64,000 nt of DNA from Photobacterium carnosum (lineage in GTDB: Bacteria; Pseudomonadota; Gammaproteobacteria; Enterobacterales; Vibrionaceae): NCBI RefSeq assembly GCF_002849605.1, contig NZ_NPIB01000005.1:62001-126000 (forward strand), in the 5' to 3' direction. Positions 1 to 9,973 of the stretch are shown one piece after another. The notes under the pieces were generated by a model. The model saw only the letters and a list, made by a program, of their open reading frames with translations, was not told the DNA's origin and made no database searches. A program made the position numbers and the translations under genes. Each line of letters begins with the position of its first letter. Within the stretch, counting starts at the first letter, position 1.

Positions 1-2085
1 GCTCAAGCATGGTACTCCGATGTTATTCGCCAGCAACGCCCAACCCCACTTGATGAAGCAAAATGGGGCTATGCGGTTGTTGAAAATTCATTGTGGCAAG
101 CGGTACCAGAATTTGTACGTCTGTTTGATGAGAAACTACAACAACATTTAGATAAAAAATTACCATTAGATGCCGCGCCAGTAACCTTCTCATCATGGAT
201 GGGCGGAGATCGCGACGGTAATCCATTTGTAACGTCTGATGTTACCCATGAAGTTTTACGTCTTTCACGCTGGAAAGCTGCAGAGCTTTACCTTGGTGAC
301 GTGCAAGAATTGATCAATGAATTATCAATGATTCAGTGTAATGATGAAGTGCGTGAACTTGCAGGTGAAGAACACGAACCTTACCGTGCAATTCTAAAAC
401 AACTACGTACCAAACTGATTATTACTCGCGATAGTTTAGAAGCACAAATCAACGGTAGCGCTCCCCTTTCTAAGCACATTATTAATGATGTTGCTGAGCT
501 ATGGGATCCACTGTTTGCGTGTTACCAGTCATTACATCAATGTGGTATGGCGATCATTGCTGATGGCTTACTACTTGATTCACTACGCCGTATAAAATGT
601 TTTGGTGTTCATCTGGTTAAACTGGATATTCGTCAAGAAAGTACTCGCCATGAAAATGTTATTTCAGAGCTAACGCGTCATATTGGTCTAGGTGATTACA
701 GTCAGTGGTGTGAACAAGATAAGATCGCATTCTTAGTTCGTGAATTATCGTCTAAACGACCATTAATACCACGAAAGTGGGAACCATCAGCTGACGTTCA
801 AGAAGTGCTAGAAACCTGTAAAGCGATTGCAGAACAACCGCGTGAAGCGTTAGGTGCTTATGTGATTTCAATGGCACGTACAGCCTCTGATGTACTAGCC
901 GTGCACCTATTATTACAAGAAGCAGGTTGCCCGTTCCGCATGGATGTGTGTCCATTATTTGAAACACTTGAAGACTTAAATAATGGTGCTGATATTATTG
1001 AGCAACTGCTTAATATTGACTGGTACCGTGGCTTTATTCAAAACCATCAAATGGTAATGATTGGCTATTCTGATTCAGCCAAAGATGCCGGTGTCATGTC
1101 AGCGGGCTGGGCACAATACAGTGCGATGGAAAAACTGGTTGATGTCTGTGAAAAAGCAGAAGTTGAAATTACCTTATTCCATGGTCGTGGCGGTAGTATT
1201 GGTCGTGGCGGTGCACCAGCACATGCGGCGTTGTTATCTCAACCACCACGCAGCCTAAAAGGCGGCTTACGCGTAACAGAACAAGGTGAGATGATTCGCT
1301 TTAAGCTTGGGCTACCTGAAGTAGCGATTAACAGCCTCAGCCTTTACGCGAGCGCAACGTTAGAAGCTAACTTACTGCCGCCGCCAGCACCGAAACAAGA
1401 ATGGCGTCAGATTATGGACCAACTTTCTAATGTTTCATGTGACGCGTACCGTAATATAGTCCGTAACACACCTGAGTTTATTCCTTATTTCCGCGCCGCA
1501 ACGCCAGAATCTGAACTGGGTAAATTACCGCTAGGCTCTCGTCCTGCAAAACGTAATCCTAATGGTGGCGTTGAAAGCCTACGTGCTATTCCATGGATTT
1601 TTGCTTGGAGTCAAAACCGCCTCTTATTACCAGCATGGTTAGGCGCGGGTGAAGCGATTCAACATTCAATTGATAATGGTGATACCGCACAACTAGAAGA
1701 AATGTGTCGCGAATGGCCGTTTTTCTCAACCCGATTAGGTATGCTGGAAATGGTATACAGTAAAACTAATCTTGGCATTACTGAATACTATGACCAACGC
1801 TTAACTGATGAAGCCTTATGGCCTTTAGGTAAGCAATTACGCTCACAATTACAGCAAGACATTAAAACAGTCTTAACCGTTGAAAATAATGATCACTTAA
1901 TGCAACAAGATCCGTGGGGTGCTGAATCTATTCGCTTACGGAATATTTATGTTGAGCCACTTAATATGCTGCAGGCAGAATTACTTTACCGTACTCGCCA
2001 ACAGAAAGAGTTACCAACAGAGCTCGAAGAAGCATTAATGATTACTATTGCCGGCATTGCAACCGGCATGCGAAACACAGGTTAA
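1..2085 (+). CDS. ppc: Phosphoenolpyruvate carboxylase, C-terminal part (5' truncated by window)
   Basis: Carboxylates phosphoenolpyruvate to oxaloacetate to refill the TCA cycle; a cytoplasmic enzyme. The reading frame is open from base 1, so the true start and roughly the first 180 residues (with the family's N-terminal catalytic histidine region) lie outside the window; 694 residues are visible. Motifs seen are [10 protein letters not shown], the glycine-rich loop [13 protein letters not shown] that closes over the substrate, and the conserved C-terminal end GMRNTG. An internal TTG at base 91 is in frame but is not a start. A strong terminator follows at once, so ppc ends its own transcript before aphA. 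The family identification is certain. Confidence 0.98.
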   Translation, partial: AQAWYSDVIRQQRPTPLDEAKWGYAVVENSLWQAVPEFVRLFDEKLQQHLDKKLPLDAAPVTFSSWMGGDRDGNPFVTSDVTHEVLRLSRWKAAELYLGDVQELINELSMIQCNDEVRELAGEEHEPYRAILKQLRTKLIITRDSLEAQINGSAPLSKHIINDVAELWDPLFACYQSLHQCGMAIIADGLLLDSLRRIKCFGVHLVKLDIRQESTRHENVISELTRHIGLGDYSQWCEQDKIAFLVRELSSKRPLIPRKWEPSADVQEVLETCKAIAEQPREALGAYVISMARTASDVLAVHLLLQEAGCPFRMDVCPLFETLEDLNNGADIIEQLLNIDWYRGFIQNHQMVMIGYSDSAKDAGVMSAGWAQYSAMEKLVDVCEKAEVEITLFHGRGGSIGRGGAPAHAALLSQPPRSLKGGLRVTEQGEMIRFKLGLPEVAINSLSLYASATLEANLLPPPAPKQEWRQIMDQLSNVSCDAYRNIVRNTPEFIPYFRAATPESELGKLPLGSRPAKRNPNGGVESLRAIPWIFAWSQNRLLLPAWLGAGEAIQHSIDNGDTAQLEEMCREWPFFSTRLGMLEMVYSKTNLGITEYYDQRLTDEALWPLGKQLRSQLQQDIKTVLTVENNDHLMQQDPWGAESIRLRNIYVEPLNMLQAELLYRTRQQKELPTELEEALMITIAGIATGMRNTG

Positions 2086-2100
2086 TCGACTAATCACACG

Positions 2101-2132
2101 AAAAAGGCTATCTTCGGATAGCCTTTTTTTTT
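2101..2132 (+). terminator. Rho-independent terminator of ppc
   Basis: An AAGGCTATC stem with a TTCG tetraloop and a GATAGCCTT partner arm, followed by a run of T. It lies 15 bases after the ppc stop codon. Confidence 0.93.
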
Positions 2133-2496
2133 GACTATTATTTATAATTTTGTTAAATAATATAGCTAAGTCTCAATTTTGATACAGCACTACATTGCTT
2201 ATAAAGACTAAGATATAAAAGTATCAATATGATTAAAGATGAATATATTTCAATCAAATTATTATTTTTTTAGTACTAAATCAACTTGGCTATTGTTTAC
2301 AAGATAATAAATTGAAACGCCTCAGTAACAGATAATTGAACTAGAAGTATCGATATTGAGCCAATTAATGATATTCTATGCGACCGCAATTAGGCAGTGC
2401 AATAGCACGATTATAAATTAAAAACGTCATTTGAAGCGTTATGTAATCTAAGCCCTATTGTGTTTTTTTATTTTATATATTTAACGGATAGAAGAG
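2133..2496 (+). other. Intergenic region and leader upstream of aphA
   Basis: 364 bases with no credible gene. The region is AT-rich and must hold the aphA promoter and 5' leader. In vibrios aphA transcription is repressed by the LuxR/HapR master regulator and its leader is a target of the Qrr small RNAs (known biology). I could not assign a specific operator or Qrr pairing site by eye. The sequence GGATAGAAGAG just before the ATG supplies a ribosome binding site. Confidence 0.5.
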
Positions 2497-3063
2497 ATGT
2501 CACTACCACATGTAATTTTAACAGTGCTTAGCACTCGAGAAGCAACTGGTTACGATATAACCAAAGAATTTTCACACAGTATCGGTTATTTTTGGAAAGC
2601 GAGCCACCAGCAGGTGTATCGTGAACTCAATAAAATGGCAATGAACGATCAAGTAACTTGTCGTCTTGAACCTCAAGATGGCAAACCTGATCGTAAAGTG
2701 TATTCAATTACCGATCTTGGTCATCAGGCGTTATTTGAGTGGTTCCAAGAGCCAGCTCGTAATCCCACTACTCGCGATGAGTTTTCTGCAAAGCTACTGA
2801 TTTGTGGTGTCCACAATTCATTGCCAATGCAGCAGCAACTTGAAGCTTTAATTGATGAATCACACATTTTGATAAGTCATTATCAAGAGCTAGAGAACAT
2901 TCATTTTGGTGATTACAAAAACATGGATCGTCAGCAACGTCTCGACCGTTTAACCTTGCGCCGTGGTCTTCATAACCGCCAAGCTTGGATATTATGGGCT
3001 GAAGAAGTATTAACTGAACTTAAAGATATGGACAGTGAAGGTAGTGCAGTCGCTATCAACTAA
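2497..3063 (+). CDS. aphA: AphA, PadR-family low-cell-density quorum-sensing regulator
   Basis: Transcription factor that in vibrios is the master regulator at low cell density (virulence, biofilm, surface genes). The protein is 188 residues, against about 179 in V. cholerae. The N-terminus MSLPHVILTVLSTREATGYD and the following winged-helix stretch (residues 1-80, with the YREL recognition region and GKPDRKVYSIT wing) match AphA almost residue for residue. Residues 95-180 form the helical dimerisation domain, including the QRLDRLTLRR segment. AphA sits next to ppc, as in V. cholerae. It ends in its own terminator. A generic PadR regulator is the only alternative, and the similarity makes that unlikely. 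Confidence 0.93.
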   Translation: MSLPHVILTVLSTREATGYDITKEFSHSIGYFWKASHQQVYRELNKMAMNDQVTCRLEPQDGKPDRKVYSITDLGHQALFEWFQEPARNPTTRDEFSAKLLICGVHNSLPMQQQLEALIDESHILISHYQELENIHFGDYKNMDRQQRLDRLTLRRGLHNRQAWILWAEEVLTELKDMDSEGSAVAIN

Positions 3064-3076
3064 GTTTATATCCAAC

Positions 3077-3108
3077 AAAAAAGCCGCAGTTCAAACTGCG
3101 GCTTTTTT
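3077..3108 (+). terminator. Rho-independent terminator of aphA
   Basis: AAGCCGCAGT and ACTGCGGCTT form a perfect 10-bp stem around a 4-base loop, preceded by an A run and followed by a T run, so it may also work on the opposite strand. Confidence 0.93.
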
Positions 3109-3305
3109 ATTACAAACATTTCATGCCAACGCTATCAACTACAGCATTGTCACTCACCTGCTAATATCAGATATTAACCCCCCTACCATCACATCCTATT
3201 TAGCGCCTGAATCACTAATGGATTCTCGCGATACCACGAGCTTTCAATCGCAAAAACACGCAAATCAACTACTACCAAATTTATGTCACTGGCGGTGTTT
3301 TTTTA

Positions 3306-4472
3306 TCAACAGATCGCCTCGGCAGCAGCAAATGCTTGCATAAGATCGGCCATTAAATCACGAGGATCTTCTAAGCCAACTGATAACCGCAATAAAGAAG
3401 TTGAAATCCCTGCCGCTCGCTGTTCGTCATCAGTCATTGCGCGATGGGTCATCGATGCAGGATGAGCAATTAAACTCTCAGTTCCCCCTAATGATTCGGC
3501 TAACGAAAACAATTGTAGCGTTTTAACAAACAATTCCAGTTGTTGATAACTTCCTGCGAATTCAAAACTCATCATCGAACCAAAACCACGTTGCTGACGC
3601 TTAGCAATTTCATGCCCGGCATGAGTCGGTAAACTTGGATGATAAATGGTGCCAACCAAAGGTTGTTGCTGTAAATAAACCAATACTGCCGCACCATTTT
3701 CTTCATGCATCCGCATTCTTGGTGCTAATGTGCGTAATCCACGTAACGTCAAATACGCATCAAAGGGTGCCCCCGTTGCACCAATACAATTGGCCCACCA
3801 ACTTAGATTTTCAGCCGCAGCTTGGTCTTTAGCAATGAGAACACCCCCGACAACATCAGAGTGGCCATTAATATATTTAGTGGTTGAATGCACCACAAAA
3901 TCAGCGCCAAGCGATAATGGCTGTTGTAATAATGGTGATAGGAAGGTGTTATCAACCGCAACTTGGCAACCAACCGTCTGTGCTTGTTGGCAGATCGCTT
4001 TAATATCGATGACACGCACTAAAGGGTTAGAGGGGGTTTCAAGCCATAACAAGGTTGGTTTTTGTGCGAACGCCGCCGCTAAGGCCTCTGGATCAGACTG
4101 ATCAATAAACAGCACCTTAAAATCGCCTTTCTGCGCGCGAGTATTAAATAAACGGTAACTGCCACCATAACAATCATGGGGAGCAATTAATAAATCATCA
4201 TGCCCCAAAAGCGCTGAGACCAATAAATTCATCGCAGCAGTACCGCAACTAGTCACTACCCCACCCGCACCGCCTTCCATGTCACTCAAGGCATCAGCCA
4301 ATGTATTTCGGGTCGGATTACCTGAACGGGAATAATCATATTGAGGTAACTCACCTAAAGCGGGAAAACTATAGGTTGAAGTTAAATAAATGGGCGGAAC
4401 AATTGCATTGTATTGTGAATCAACATCAATACCAGTGCGAACCGCAATGGTCGCAAGCTGCTTATCACTCAT
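3306..4472 (-). CDS. metB: Cystathionine gamma-synthase
   Basis: PLP enzyme of methionine synthesis that joins O-succinylhomoserine and cysteine into cystathionine. It is 388 residues, the normal length. The Cys/Met-metabolism PLP family is shown by the N-terminal substrate region YDYSRSGNPTR, the cofactor-binding VTSCGTAAMN, VAVDNTF, and STTKYINGHSDVVGG with the Schiff-base lysine. It is divergent from metJ with tandem MetJ operators between them, as expected for a methionine-repressed gene. Unusually, the usual downstream partner metL (aspartokinase/homoserine dehydrogenase) is missing: the convergent aphA ends only 242 bases away. Confidence 0.95.
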   Translation of the reverse strand: MSDKQLATIAVRTGIDVDSQYNAIVPPIYLTSTYSFPALGELPQYDYSRSGNPTRNTLADALSDMEGGAGGVVTSCGTAAMNLLVSALLGHDDLLIAPHDCYGGSYRLFNTRAQKGDFKVLFIDQSDPEALAAAFAQKPTLLWLETPSNPLVRVIDIKAICQQAQTVGCQVAVDNTFLSPLLQQPLSLGADFVVHSTTKYINGHSDVVGGVLIAKDQAAAENLSWWANCIGATGAPFDAYLTLRGLRTLAPRMRMHEENGAAVLVYLQQQPLVGTIYHPSLPTHAGHEIAKRQQRGFGSMMSFEFAGSYQQLELFVKTLQLFSLAESLGGTESLIAHPASMTHRAMTDDEQRAAGISTSLLRLSVGLEDPRDLMADLMQAFAAAEAIC

Positions 4473-4778
4473 AATAACGTTCCTTGTTATAAGGGGGTGA
4501 ACCCTGTAAATAAATAATGATGGCTGTTAACAACCTTAACCACATCAAAATAAGACGTCAACACATCTGGACGCCTATATGTCTTTGCTTATAGCAGTAA
4601 ATCCCGCTAAAATTCAATAATTGAAAAAATAGTCGTGATCTAGTAACTGTTATATACCACGGTAGAGGACAAACTAGCGATGTTCACGTAATATCGCCGC
4701 CTATCATGACTATGTACTAACAACCGTCATCGCGACATTGTTATCATCATTAATTAAACATCGCTGAGAAGGTAAAAC
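4473..4778. other. metB-metJ divergent regulatory region
   Basis: 306 bases separating two divergent genes. It holds the tandem met boxes described separately and presumably both promoters. GAGAAGG shortly before the metJ ATG is its ribosome binding site. I see no small gene here. Confidence 0.7.
4553..4584. promoter_or_regulatory. Tandem MetJ operators (four met boxes)
   Basis: Four directly abutting 8-mers resemble the met box consensus AGACGTCT: AGACGTCA, ACACATCT, GGACGCCT and ATATGTCT. MetJ dimers bind such adjacent boxes cooperatively with S-adenosylmethionine as corepressor. The position between metB and metJ fits repression of metB and autoregulation of metJ. The match is read directly from the sequence; binding is inferred. 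Confidence 0.88.
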
Positions 4779-5096
4779 ATGGCAAAGTGGAATGGCGAAT
4801 ATATTAGCCCTTATGCAGAACACGGTAAGAAAAATGAACAAGTAAAAAAAATTACAGTGTCTATTCCATTAAAGGTTCTCAAAATTCTTACTGATGAACG
4901 TACTCGCCGTCAGGTCAATAACCTGCGCCACGCTACCAACAGTGAACTACTCTGTGAAGCTTTCTTACATGCCTATACAGGCCAACCGTTACCTACAGAT
5001 GATGATATCCGTAAAGATCACCCTGACGATATTCCCGCAGAAGCAAAGTTATTGATGGATGCGATGGGTATCACTTACGAAGACATTAATGAATAA
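4779..5096 (+). CDS. metJ: MetJ, methionine regulon repressor
   Basis: Ribbon-helix-helix repressor that uses S-adenosylmethionine as corepressor and shuts off methionine biosynthesis genes. It is 105 residues, the same size as in E. coli. The DNA-binding beta strand [20 protein letters not shown] is near residues 23-43, followed by the [21 protein letters not shown] helix region. It is divergent from metB across four met boxes and followed by a terminator. I have no doubt about the family. Confidence 0.97.
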   Translation: MAKWNGEYISPYAEHGKKNEQVKKITVSIPLKVLKILTDERTRRQVNNLRHATNSELLCEAFLHAYTGQPLPTDDDIRKDHPDDIPAEAKLLMDAMGITYEDINE

Positions 5097-5113
5097 CATG
5101 TACATGAGATAGC

Positions 5114-5141
5114 AAAAAACCAGCATGACTGCTGGTTTTTT
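5114..5141 (+). terminator. Rho-independent terminator of metJ
   Basis: AACCAGCA and TGCTGGTT form the stem with a 4-base loop, followed by seven T. Confidence 0.9.
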
Positions 5142-5164
5142 TACATCTGACAAATTTAAGCGAT

Positions 5165-5195
5165 AAAAAAAGGGATGCTTGCGCATCCCTTTTTT
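5165..5195 (-). terminator. Rho-independent terminator of rpmE
   Basis: AGGGATGC and GCATCCCT stem flanked by A and T runs on both sides. Read on the minus strand it lies about 20 bases beyond the rpmE stop codon. It could also back up metJ termination. Confidence 0.88.
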
Positions 5196-5216
5196 GTAAA
5201 TTCAGCTGGCAAATAA

Positions 5217-5429
5217 TTACTTGCTAGCAAGCGCGCCAAAACGCTTGTTGAATTTGTCCACACGACCGCCAGAGCTAACTTGACGTTGCTTACCAGTGTA
5301 GAATGGGTGACACTTATCGCATACATCAAGGCTGATGTCTTTACTCATAGTAGAGTTAAATTCGAAAGTGTTACCGCAAGAACAACGTGCGTTTACTGTT
5401 TTGTATTCTGGGTGGATACCTTGTTTCAT
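5217..5429 (-). CDS. rpmE: 50S ribosomal protein bL31, zinc-binding form
   Basis: Component of the large ribosomal subunit and of the inter-subunit bridge. It is 70 residues and carries the four zinc ligands of the C+ type: Cys16, Cys18, Cys37 and Cys40 (motifs RCSCG and CDKCH). The C- paralogue, which replaces it in zinc starvation, lacks these. The gene is monocistronic, convergent with metJ and divergent from priA, with a structured leader candidate upstream. Confidence 0.97.
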   Translation of the reverse strand: MKQGIHPEYKTVNARCSCGNTFEFNSTMSKDISLDVCDKCHPFYTGKQRQVSSGGRVDKFNKRFGALASK

Positions 5430-5451
5430 GGGGAAACCTCAAGTTAAGGCC

Positions 5452-5486
5452 GTGTCGCTCTCCCGATCCAAAGCCGGGCACCACAC
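5452..5486 (-). promoter_or_regulatory. Stem-loop in the rpmE leader, possible L31 autoregulation site
   Basis: On the minus strand, GTGT..CCCG and CGGG..ACAC can pair around a short loop a few dozen bases before the rpmE ATG. In E. coli the rpmE leader is an autogenous translational operator for L31 (known). I infer the same here only from the presence of a hairpin in the right place. Confidence 0.35.
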
Positions 5487-5697
5487 GTGATTAATAAAAT
5501 AGTCTGCCGTAAATTTACGACAAATCAAGCGGCGTATAGTAATCAATCGTTATCAATAGATCAACTCAGACGCTGTTTTTTTATCACTCTTTGTAGCAAT
5601 CACTAAAACAGTAATTAATGATTGCTACATAGCAGCACTTATTCCATATCACGCGATCTGTTATTATTTAGTACAAGTTCAATCAAAGCGATAAAAT

Positions 5698-7899
5698 ATG
5701 AACCCCCTAATAGCGCGCGTTGCTTTACCTATCCCACTCGACAAAGTTTTTGATTATTTAATCAAACCTAACACCACCCCAGTTATCGGTGGACGCGTGC
5801 TAGTGCCTTTTGGTCGCCAACGATTAGTCGGGATTGTAATTGCTATCGGTAATGATTCTGATTTTCCTGTTCAACAGTTAAAACCGATTCAACAAGTCTT
5901 AGATAGCCAACCTTTATGGCAACCCGCTCTCTTTGAGTTATTAAAATGGGCCAGTCGTTATTATCAATATCCATTAGGGGATACTCTAGCCAATGCGATG
6001 CCCGCTTTATTACGTAAAGGTCGAGAGGCGTCAACCGCACCGCTAAAATACTGGCAGCTTACCGAAGCGGGTCGTGATCAGCCGCTAAATGGTTTAAAGC
6101 GCGCCCCTAAGCAAGCTCAAATTCTAAATCTATTACGTCATGGTCCACTCAGTCACGAAAGCTTACTCACTCATGACGTTAATAGTGCGACCTTAAAAGC
6201 TGTCGTACAAAAAGGCTGGATAATCGAACAACAGCAGCAACCAAAACAACATCAATGGCAGCCGAAGTTTGCGATCACAGAACAAAAACCACGTTTAAAC
6301 GAAGAGCAAGCGTTAGCCATTGCCACCGTTAACAGTAATCCAGATTTTGGATGTTATCTATTAGATGGCGTCACGGGATCAGGAAAAACTGAAGTGTATC
6401 TTAATCTACTTGAACCCATTTTAACTGCGGGTAAACAAGCGCTTATTTTAGTCCCAGAGATAGGCTTAACCCCACAAACTATTAACCGCTTTAAGCGCCG
6501 TTTTAATGTGCCATTAGAAACCGTACACTCAGGTCTAAATGATAGTGAACGCATGACGGCATGGCTTGCTGGGCGAGATAATCAAGCAGGGATCATTATT
6601 GGTACCCGTTCAGCACTATTTACCCCGTTTGCGAACCTCGGGATTATTATTGTTGATGAAGAACATGATGCGTCATATAAACAACAAGATAGCTTACGTT
6701 ACCATGCCCGTGATCTGGCGGTAATGCGTGCCAATAAAGAAAACATTCCAATCATCTTAGGCTCCGCAACCCCTGCACTTGAAACCTTACATAACGCTCA
6801 AACAGGTAAATATCATTATCTAACCCTTTCAAAACGTGCCGGAAATGCTAGCGCTGCTCGTCATGGCGTTATTGATGTCAAAGGTTTATATCTAAATGCA
6901 GGATTATCAGCGCCGCTGATCGCAGAAATGCGTAAAAACCTCAATGCGGGTAACCAAGTGATGTTGTTTCTTAATCGACGTGGTTTTTCACCTGCAATGA
7001 TGTGCCATGAATGTGGTTGGATCGCAGAATGTGATCGTTGTGATGCGTACTATACCCTTCACCAACAATCGGGGGAATTACGCTGCCATCATTGTGCGAC
7101 TCAAAGACCAATAATGCACCAATGCCTACAATGTGGATCAACGCAATTATCACCAGTGGGTGTCGGTACCGAGCAACTTGAAGCACAACTAGCAGAGCTA
7201 TTTCCTGAATTTAAAACTGTACGTATTGATAGAGATAGTACCCGTCGTAAAGGGTCACTCGAAAACTATTTAGAAGCGATTAAAAACAACGAATATCAAA
7301 TTTTAATCGGCACCCAAATGTTAGCAAAAGGACACCATTTTCCTGATGTTACTTTAGTCGCATTAATTGATGTTGATAGCGCATTATTCAGTAATGATTT
7401 TCGAGCCTCTGAGCGACTAGCACAACTGTTTATTCAGGTTGCAGGTCGAGCTGGACGTGCCAGTAAACCAGGTTCAGTATTATTACAAACCCATCATCCT
7501 GAGCATCAATTGCTACAATCATTACTGCATAAAGGTTATGGCGTTTTTTCTCAAACAGCATTAACTGAACGCCGCCAAGCATTACTGCCACCCTTTACTC
7601 ATTTAGTGCTACTTCGCGCTGAAGCTAATGACAGTGATTTAGTGTGTCAATTCTTACAACAAATTCGCGCAATTTTTGAAGCGAGCCCAGTTTATGATCA
7701 AGATTGTTGTGTCTTAGGCCCTAATCCCGCCCCGCTTGCTCGACGTGCAGGACGATTCCGATGGCAATTAATTTTACAAACGCCTAATCGAAATAAACTT
7801 CAACAAATGCTCAGTATTGCCAAGCCAGCGATCCAATTATTACCGCTTGCTAAAAAAATTCGATGGTCAATTGATGTCGAACCACAAGATTTAACTTAA
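5698..7899 (+). CDS. priA: Primosomal protein N' (replication restart helicase PriA)
   Basis: 3'-to-5' DNA helicase that recognises stalled forks and reloads the replisome. It is 733 residues, normal for the family. The order of domains is: N-terminal 3'-flap-binding domain (residues 1-105), winged helix (110-190), Walker A GVTGSGKT at residues 224-231, Walker B DEEHD near 320, then the insertion with four CxxC-type zinc pairs (about 438-482, CHECGW, CDRCD, CHHCA, CLQCG), and the helicase C lobe with GTQMLAKGHHFP and QVAGRAGR. It is preceded by its own promoter region and followed by cytR, the same neighbour as in Vibrio. Confidence 0.97.
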   Translation: MNPLIARVALPIPLDKVFDYLIKPNTTPVIGGRVLVPFGRQRLVGIVIAIGNDSDFPVQQLKPIQQVLDSQPLWQPALFELLKWASRYYQYPLGDTLANAMPALLRKGREASTAPLKYWQLTEAGRDQPLNGLKRAPKQAQILNLLRHGPLSHESLLTHDVNSATLKAVVQKGWIIEQQQQPKQHQWQPKFAITEQKPRLNEEQALAIATVNSNPDFGCYLLDGVTGSGKTEVYLNLLEPILTAGKQALILVPEIGLTPQTINRFKRRFNVPLETVHSGLNDSERMTAWLAGRDNQAGIIIGTRSALFTPFANLGIIIVDEEHDASYKQQDSLRYHARDLAVMRANKENIPIILGSATPALETLHNAQTGKYHYLTLSKRAGNASAARHGVIDVKGLYLNAGLSAPLIAEMRKNLNAGNQVMLFLNRRGFSPAMMCHECGWIAECDRCDAYYTLHQQSGELRCHHCATQRPIMHQCLQCGSTQLSPVGVGTEQLEAQLAELFPEFKTVRIDRDSTRRKGSLENYLEAIKNNEYQILIGTQMLAKGHHFPDVTLVALIDVDSALFSNDFRASERLAQLFIQVAGRAGRASKPGSVLLQTHHPEHQLLQSLLHKGYGVFSQTALTERRQALLPPFTHLVLLRAEANDSDLVCQFLQQIRAIFEASPVYDQDCCVLGPNPAPLARRAGRFRWQLILQTPNRNKLQQMLSIAKPAIQLLPLAKKIRWSIDVEPQDLT

Positions 7900-8101
7900 A
7901 CTAGACAATGCGATGCAGTTCACATAGCGAATGTAATTTATGCTATTGAAAGCAAGTTTCAACTTATGCATCCATTCTACAATATGCTCATGAATTGACT
8001 TTTTTCAGTCAGTTACAATTAGTTGACAAATATATTTGAATATTTTCAGTATCAACCCGTCAACTGTAAACTAGAAAAATATAGCAAAAGAGGAAAGCAC
8101 T

Positions 8102-9106
8102 ATGGCGACAATGAAGGACGTTGCCCAGCTAGCCGGGGTATCAACCGCGACGGTTTCGCGCGCACTAATGAACCCGGAAAAAGTATCGGCATCAACAAGG
8201 AAAAAAGTTGAGCAAGCCGTAATGGAAGCTGGATATTCACCAAACTCACTGGCACGTAACCTACGCCGCAATGAATCGAAAACCATTGTGACCATTGTTC
8301 CGGATATCTGTGATCCTTATTTCACTGAGATTATTCGTGGCATTGAAGAAGCAGCGATGGAAAATGGTTATTTAGTGTTACTCGGTGACAGCGGCCAACA
8401 ACAACGTCGGGAAAACTCATTTGCGAATTTAGTGTTTACTAAGCAAGCTGATGGTATGTTGTTATTAGGTAATAATTTACCCTTTGACGTCAGTAAACCT
8501 GAACAAAAAAATCTACCACCATTAGTCATGGCGTGTGAATATGCGCCAGAGCTTGAATTACCTACGGTGCACATTGATAACTTAACCGCAGCCTTTGATG
8601 CGGTGAATTACCTCACCCAAATGGGCCATAAACGCATCGCCCAAATTACTGGCCCTGATAAAGCAGCCCTGTCGCAGTTCCGCCAGCAAGGTTATCAGCA
8701 AGCTCTCCGTCGTGCCGGCATTACCTTAAACCCTGCCTACACCATTAAAGGTGACTTCAGCTTTGCCGCAGGAGCACGGGCGATTACTGCGCTACTAGCT
8801 TTACCTGAACCGCCAACCGCATTATTTTGTCATTCTGATGTAATGGCTATCGGCGCAATGCAACAAGCCAAACGTCTTGGTTTACGTGTACCGCATGATA
8901 TGTCTATTGTCGGTTTTGATGATATTCAATTTGCAGAATATTGCGATCCACCTTTAACGACGGTTTCACAGCCTCGTTATGAGATCGGCCGTCAAGCCAT
9001 GATAATGCTACTTGAATTGCTCAAAGGTAAAGATGTTCAGGCAGGTTCACGTTTATTGGATGCAAAACTGGTTATTCGTGAAAGTGCTGCGCCACCAAGT
9101 CGCTAA
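8102..9106 (+). CDS. cytR: LacI-family repressor CytR
   Basis: Cytidine-responsive repressor of nucleoside uptake and catabolism genes. In E. coli it works together with CRP; in vibrios it also affects competence and biofilm (known). It is 334 residues: helix-turn-helix at residues 4-27 (MKDVAQLAGVSTATVSRAL), hinge helix about 50-58 (PNSLARNLR), and a periplasmic-binding-protein-like sensor domain from about 60 to the end with VGFDDIQFAEY. Other LacI regulators are similar, but the position between priA and ftsN supports CytR. GAGGAAAG before the ATG is a good ribosome binding site. Confidence 0.9.
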   Translation: MATMKDVAQLAGVSTATVSRALMNPEKVSASTRKKVEQAVMEAGYSPNSLARNLRRNESKTIVTIVPDICDPYFTEIIRGIEEAAMENGYLVLLGDSGQQQRRENSFANLVFTKQADGMLLLGNNLPFDVSKPEQKNLPPLVMACEYAPELELPTVHIDNLTAAFDAVNYLTQMGHKRIAQITGPDKAALSQFRQQGYQQALRRAGITLNPAYTIKGDFSFAAGARAITALLALPEPPTALFCHSDVMAIGAMQQAKRLGLRVPHDMSIVGFDDIQFAEYCDPPLTTVSQPRYEIGRQAMIMLLELLKGKDVQAGSRLLDAKLVIRESAAPPSR

Positions 9107-9274
9107 TTGATTTCCCCCATATTCGGCGCGTTACCGTACCAAGATCATAAAACCGATCATCTTTGTCGTAATATGGGGTTAATTATCAGTGAAACCGCGA
9201 TAATAACTGGTCAGGATCAATCCAACTTTGTAACATAGCGTTCTGTCTATCTTCCCAACTAATTTGTCGATATT

Positions 9275-9874
9275 GTGGCCACTAAAGATTATGTAAAACG
9301 CGGGCGCTCACCGAAACCAGCGCCAATAAAGGCAAAAGCCAGCCATAAAGGCAAAAAAATACCGTCAACAGGTTTTCCAACAAAATGGGCGGCATTGGCT
9401 GTTATATTAGTGTGTGGACTGATTGTAGGTTTATTTTTCCTTTCAGGGACTGATGTGCCTGAAACTGCACCTGTCACACCAGCTGCGATTATTATCAAAC
9501 CGCAACCAGTAAAAACCGATACCAACGCCCTACCTCCGAAACCTGAAGAAAAATGGCGTTATATTCAAGAATTAGAAAATAAAAAAGTCATTGTGCCCAT
9601 CTTAACGCCTAAACAAGTCGTTGCAAAAGATAAGCCCAGTAAGCCTTATTTATTACAATGTGGTGCTTACCATAGCCAAGCTCAAGCTGATGAGCGCAAA
9701 GCAACGATTGCATTTCAAGGATTAAACAGCCAAATAAAAGTATCAACTAACGATAGAGGCACTTGGTACCGCGTCGTACTTGGCCCTTATAAAGATAAGC
9801 GCTTGGCCATGAATGATCAGAACAAATTACAAAAAAATGGCATTAGCCCTTGTGCAATTTGGTTCTGGCAATAA
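9275..9874 (+). CDS. ftsN: Cell division protein FtsN (SPOR domain)
   Basis: Late divisome protein that triggers septal peptidoglycan synthesis. The sequence shows a short basic cytoplasmic tail, one membrane helix at about residues 38-58, a proline-rich periplasmic linker, and a SPOR domain at about 123-199 beginning PYLLQCGAYHSQAQAD, which binds denuded septal glycan. The start is a GTG (ATKDYVKRG follows, like Vibrio FtsN); no strong Shine-Dalgarno precedes it. At 199 residues it is shorter than E. coli FtsN (319) because the linker is short. It has the same neighbours as in Vibrio (cytR upstream, hslV downstream). Confidence 0.9.
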   Translation: MATKDYVKRGRSPKPAPIKAKASHKGKKIPSTGFPTKWAALAVILVCGLIVGLFFLSGTDVPETAPVTPAAIIIKPQPVKTDTNALPPKPEEKWRYIQELENKKVIVPILTPKQVVAKDKPSKPYLLQCGAYHSQAQADERKATIAFQGLNSQIKVSTNDRGTWYRVVLGPYKDKRLAMNDQNKLQKNGISPCAIWFWQ

Positions 9875-9897
9875 TCATCATTAAGCGTAATAACACT

Positions 9898-9926
9898 AAA
9901 GGATGCCTATGTGGCATCCTTTTTTA
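9898..9926 (+). terminator. Rho-independent terminator of ftsN
   Basis: AAAGGATGCC and GGCATCCTTT form the stem, ending in a T run. Confidence 0.9.
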
Positions 9927-9973
9927 TAAGTGCAATAATGATGACAACCACAATCAGCAATTGTCACCGACAC

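Noticed and set aside
2400..2496. Qrr small-RNA pairing site in the aphA leader
   Set aside because: Expected from known Vibrio biology, but I could not identify a convincing complementary stretch without the organism's Qrr sequences.
3035..3343. 102-codon open frame overlapping the end of aphA
   Set aside because: It contains the aphA terminator hairpin in its middle, has no family resemblance, and overlaps metB antisense.
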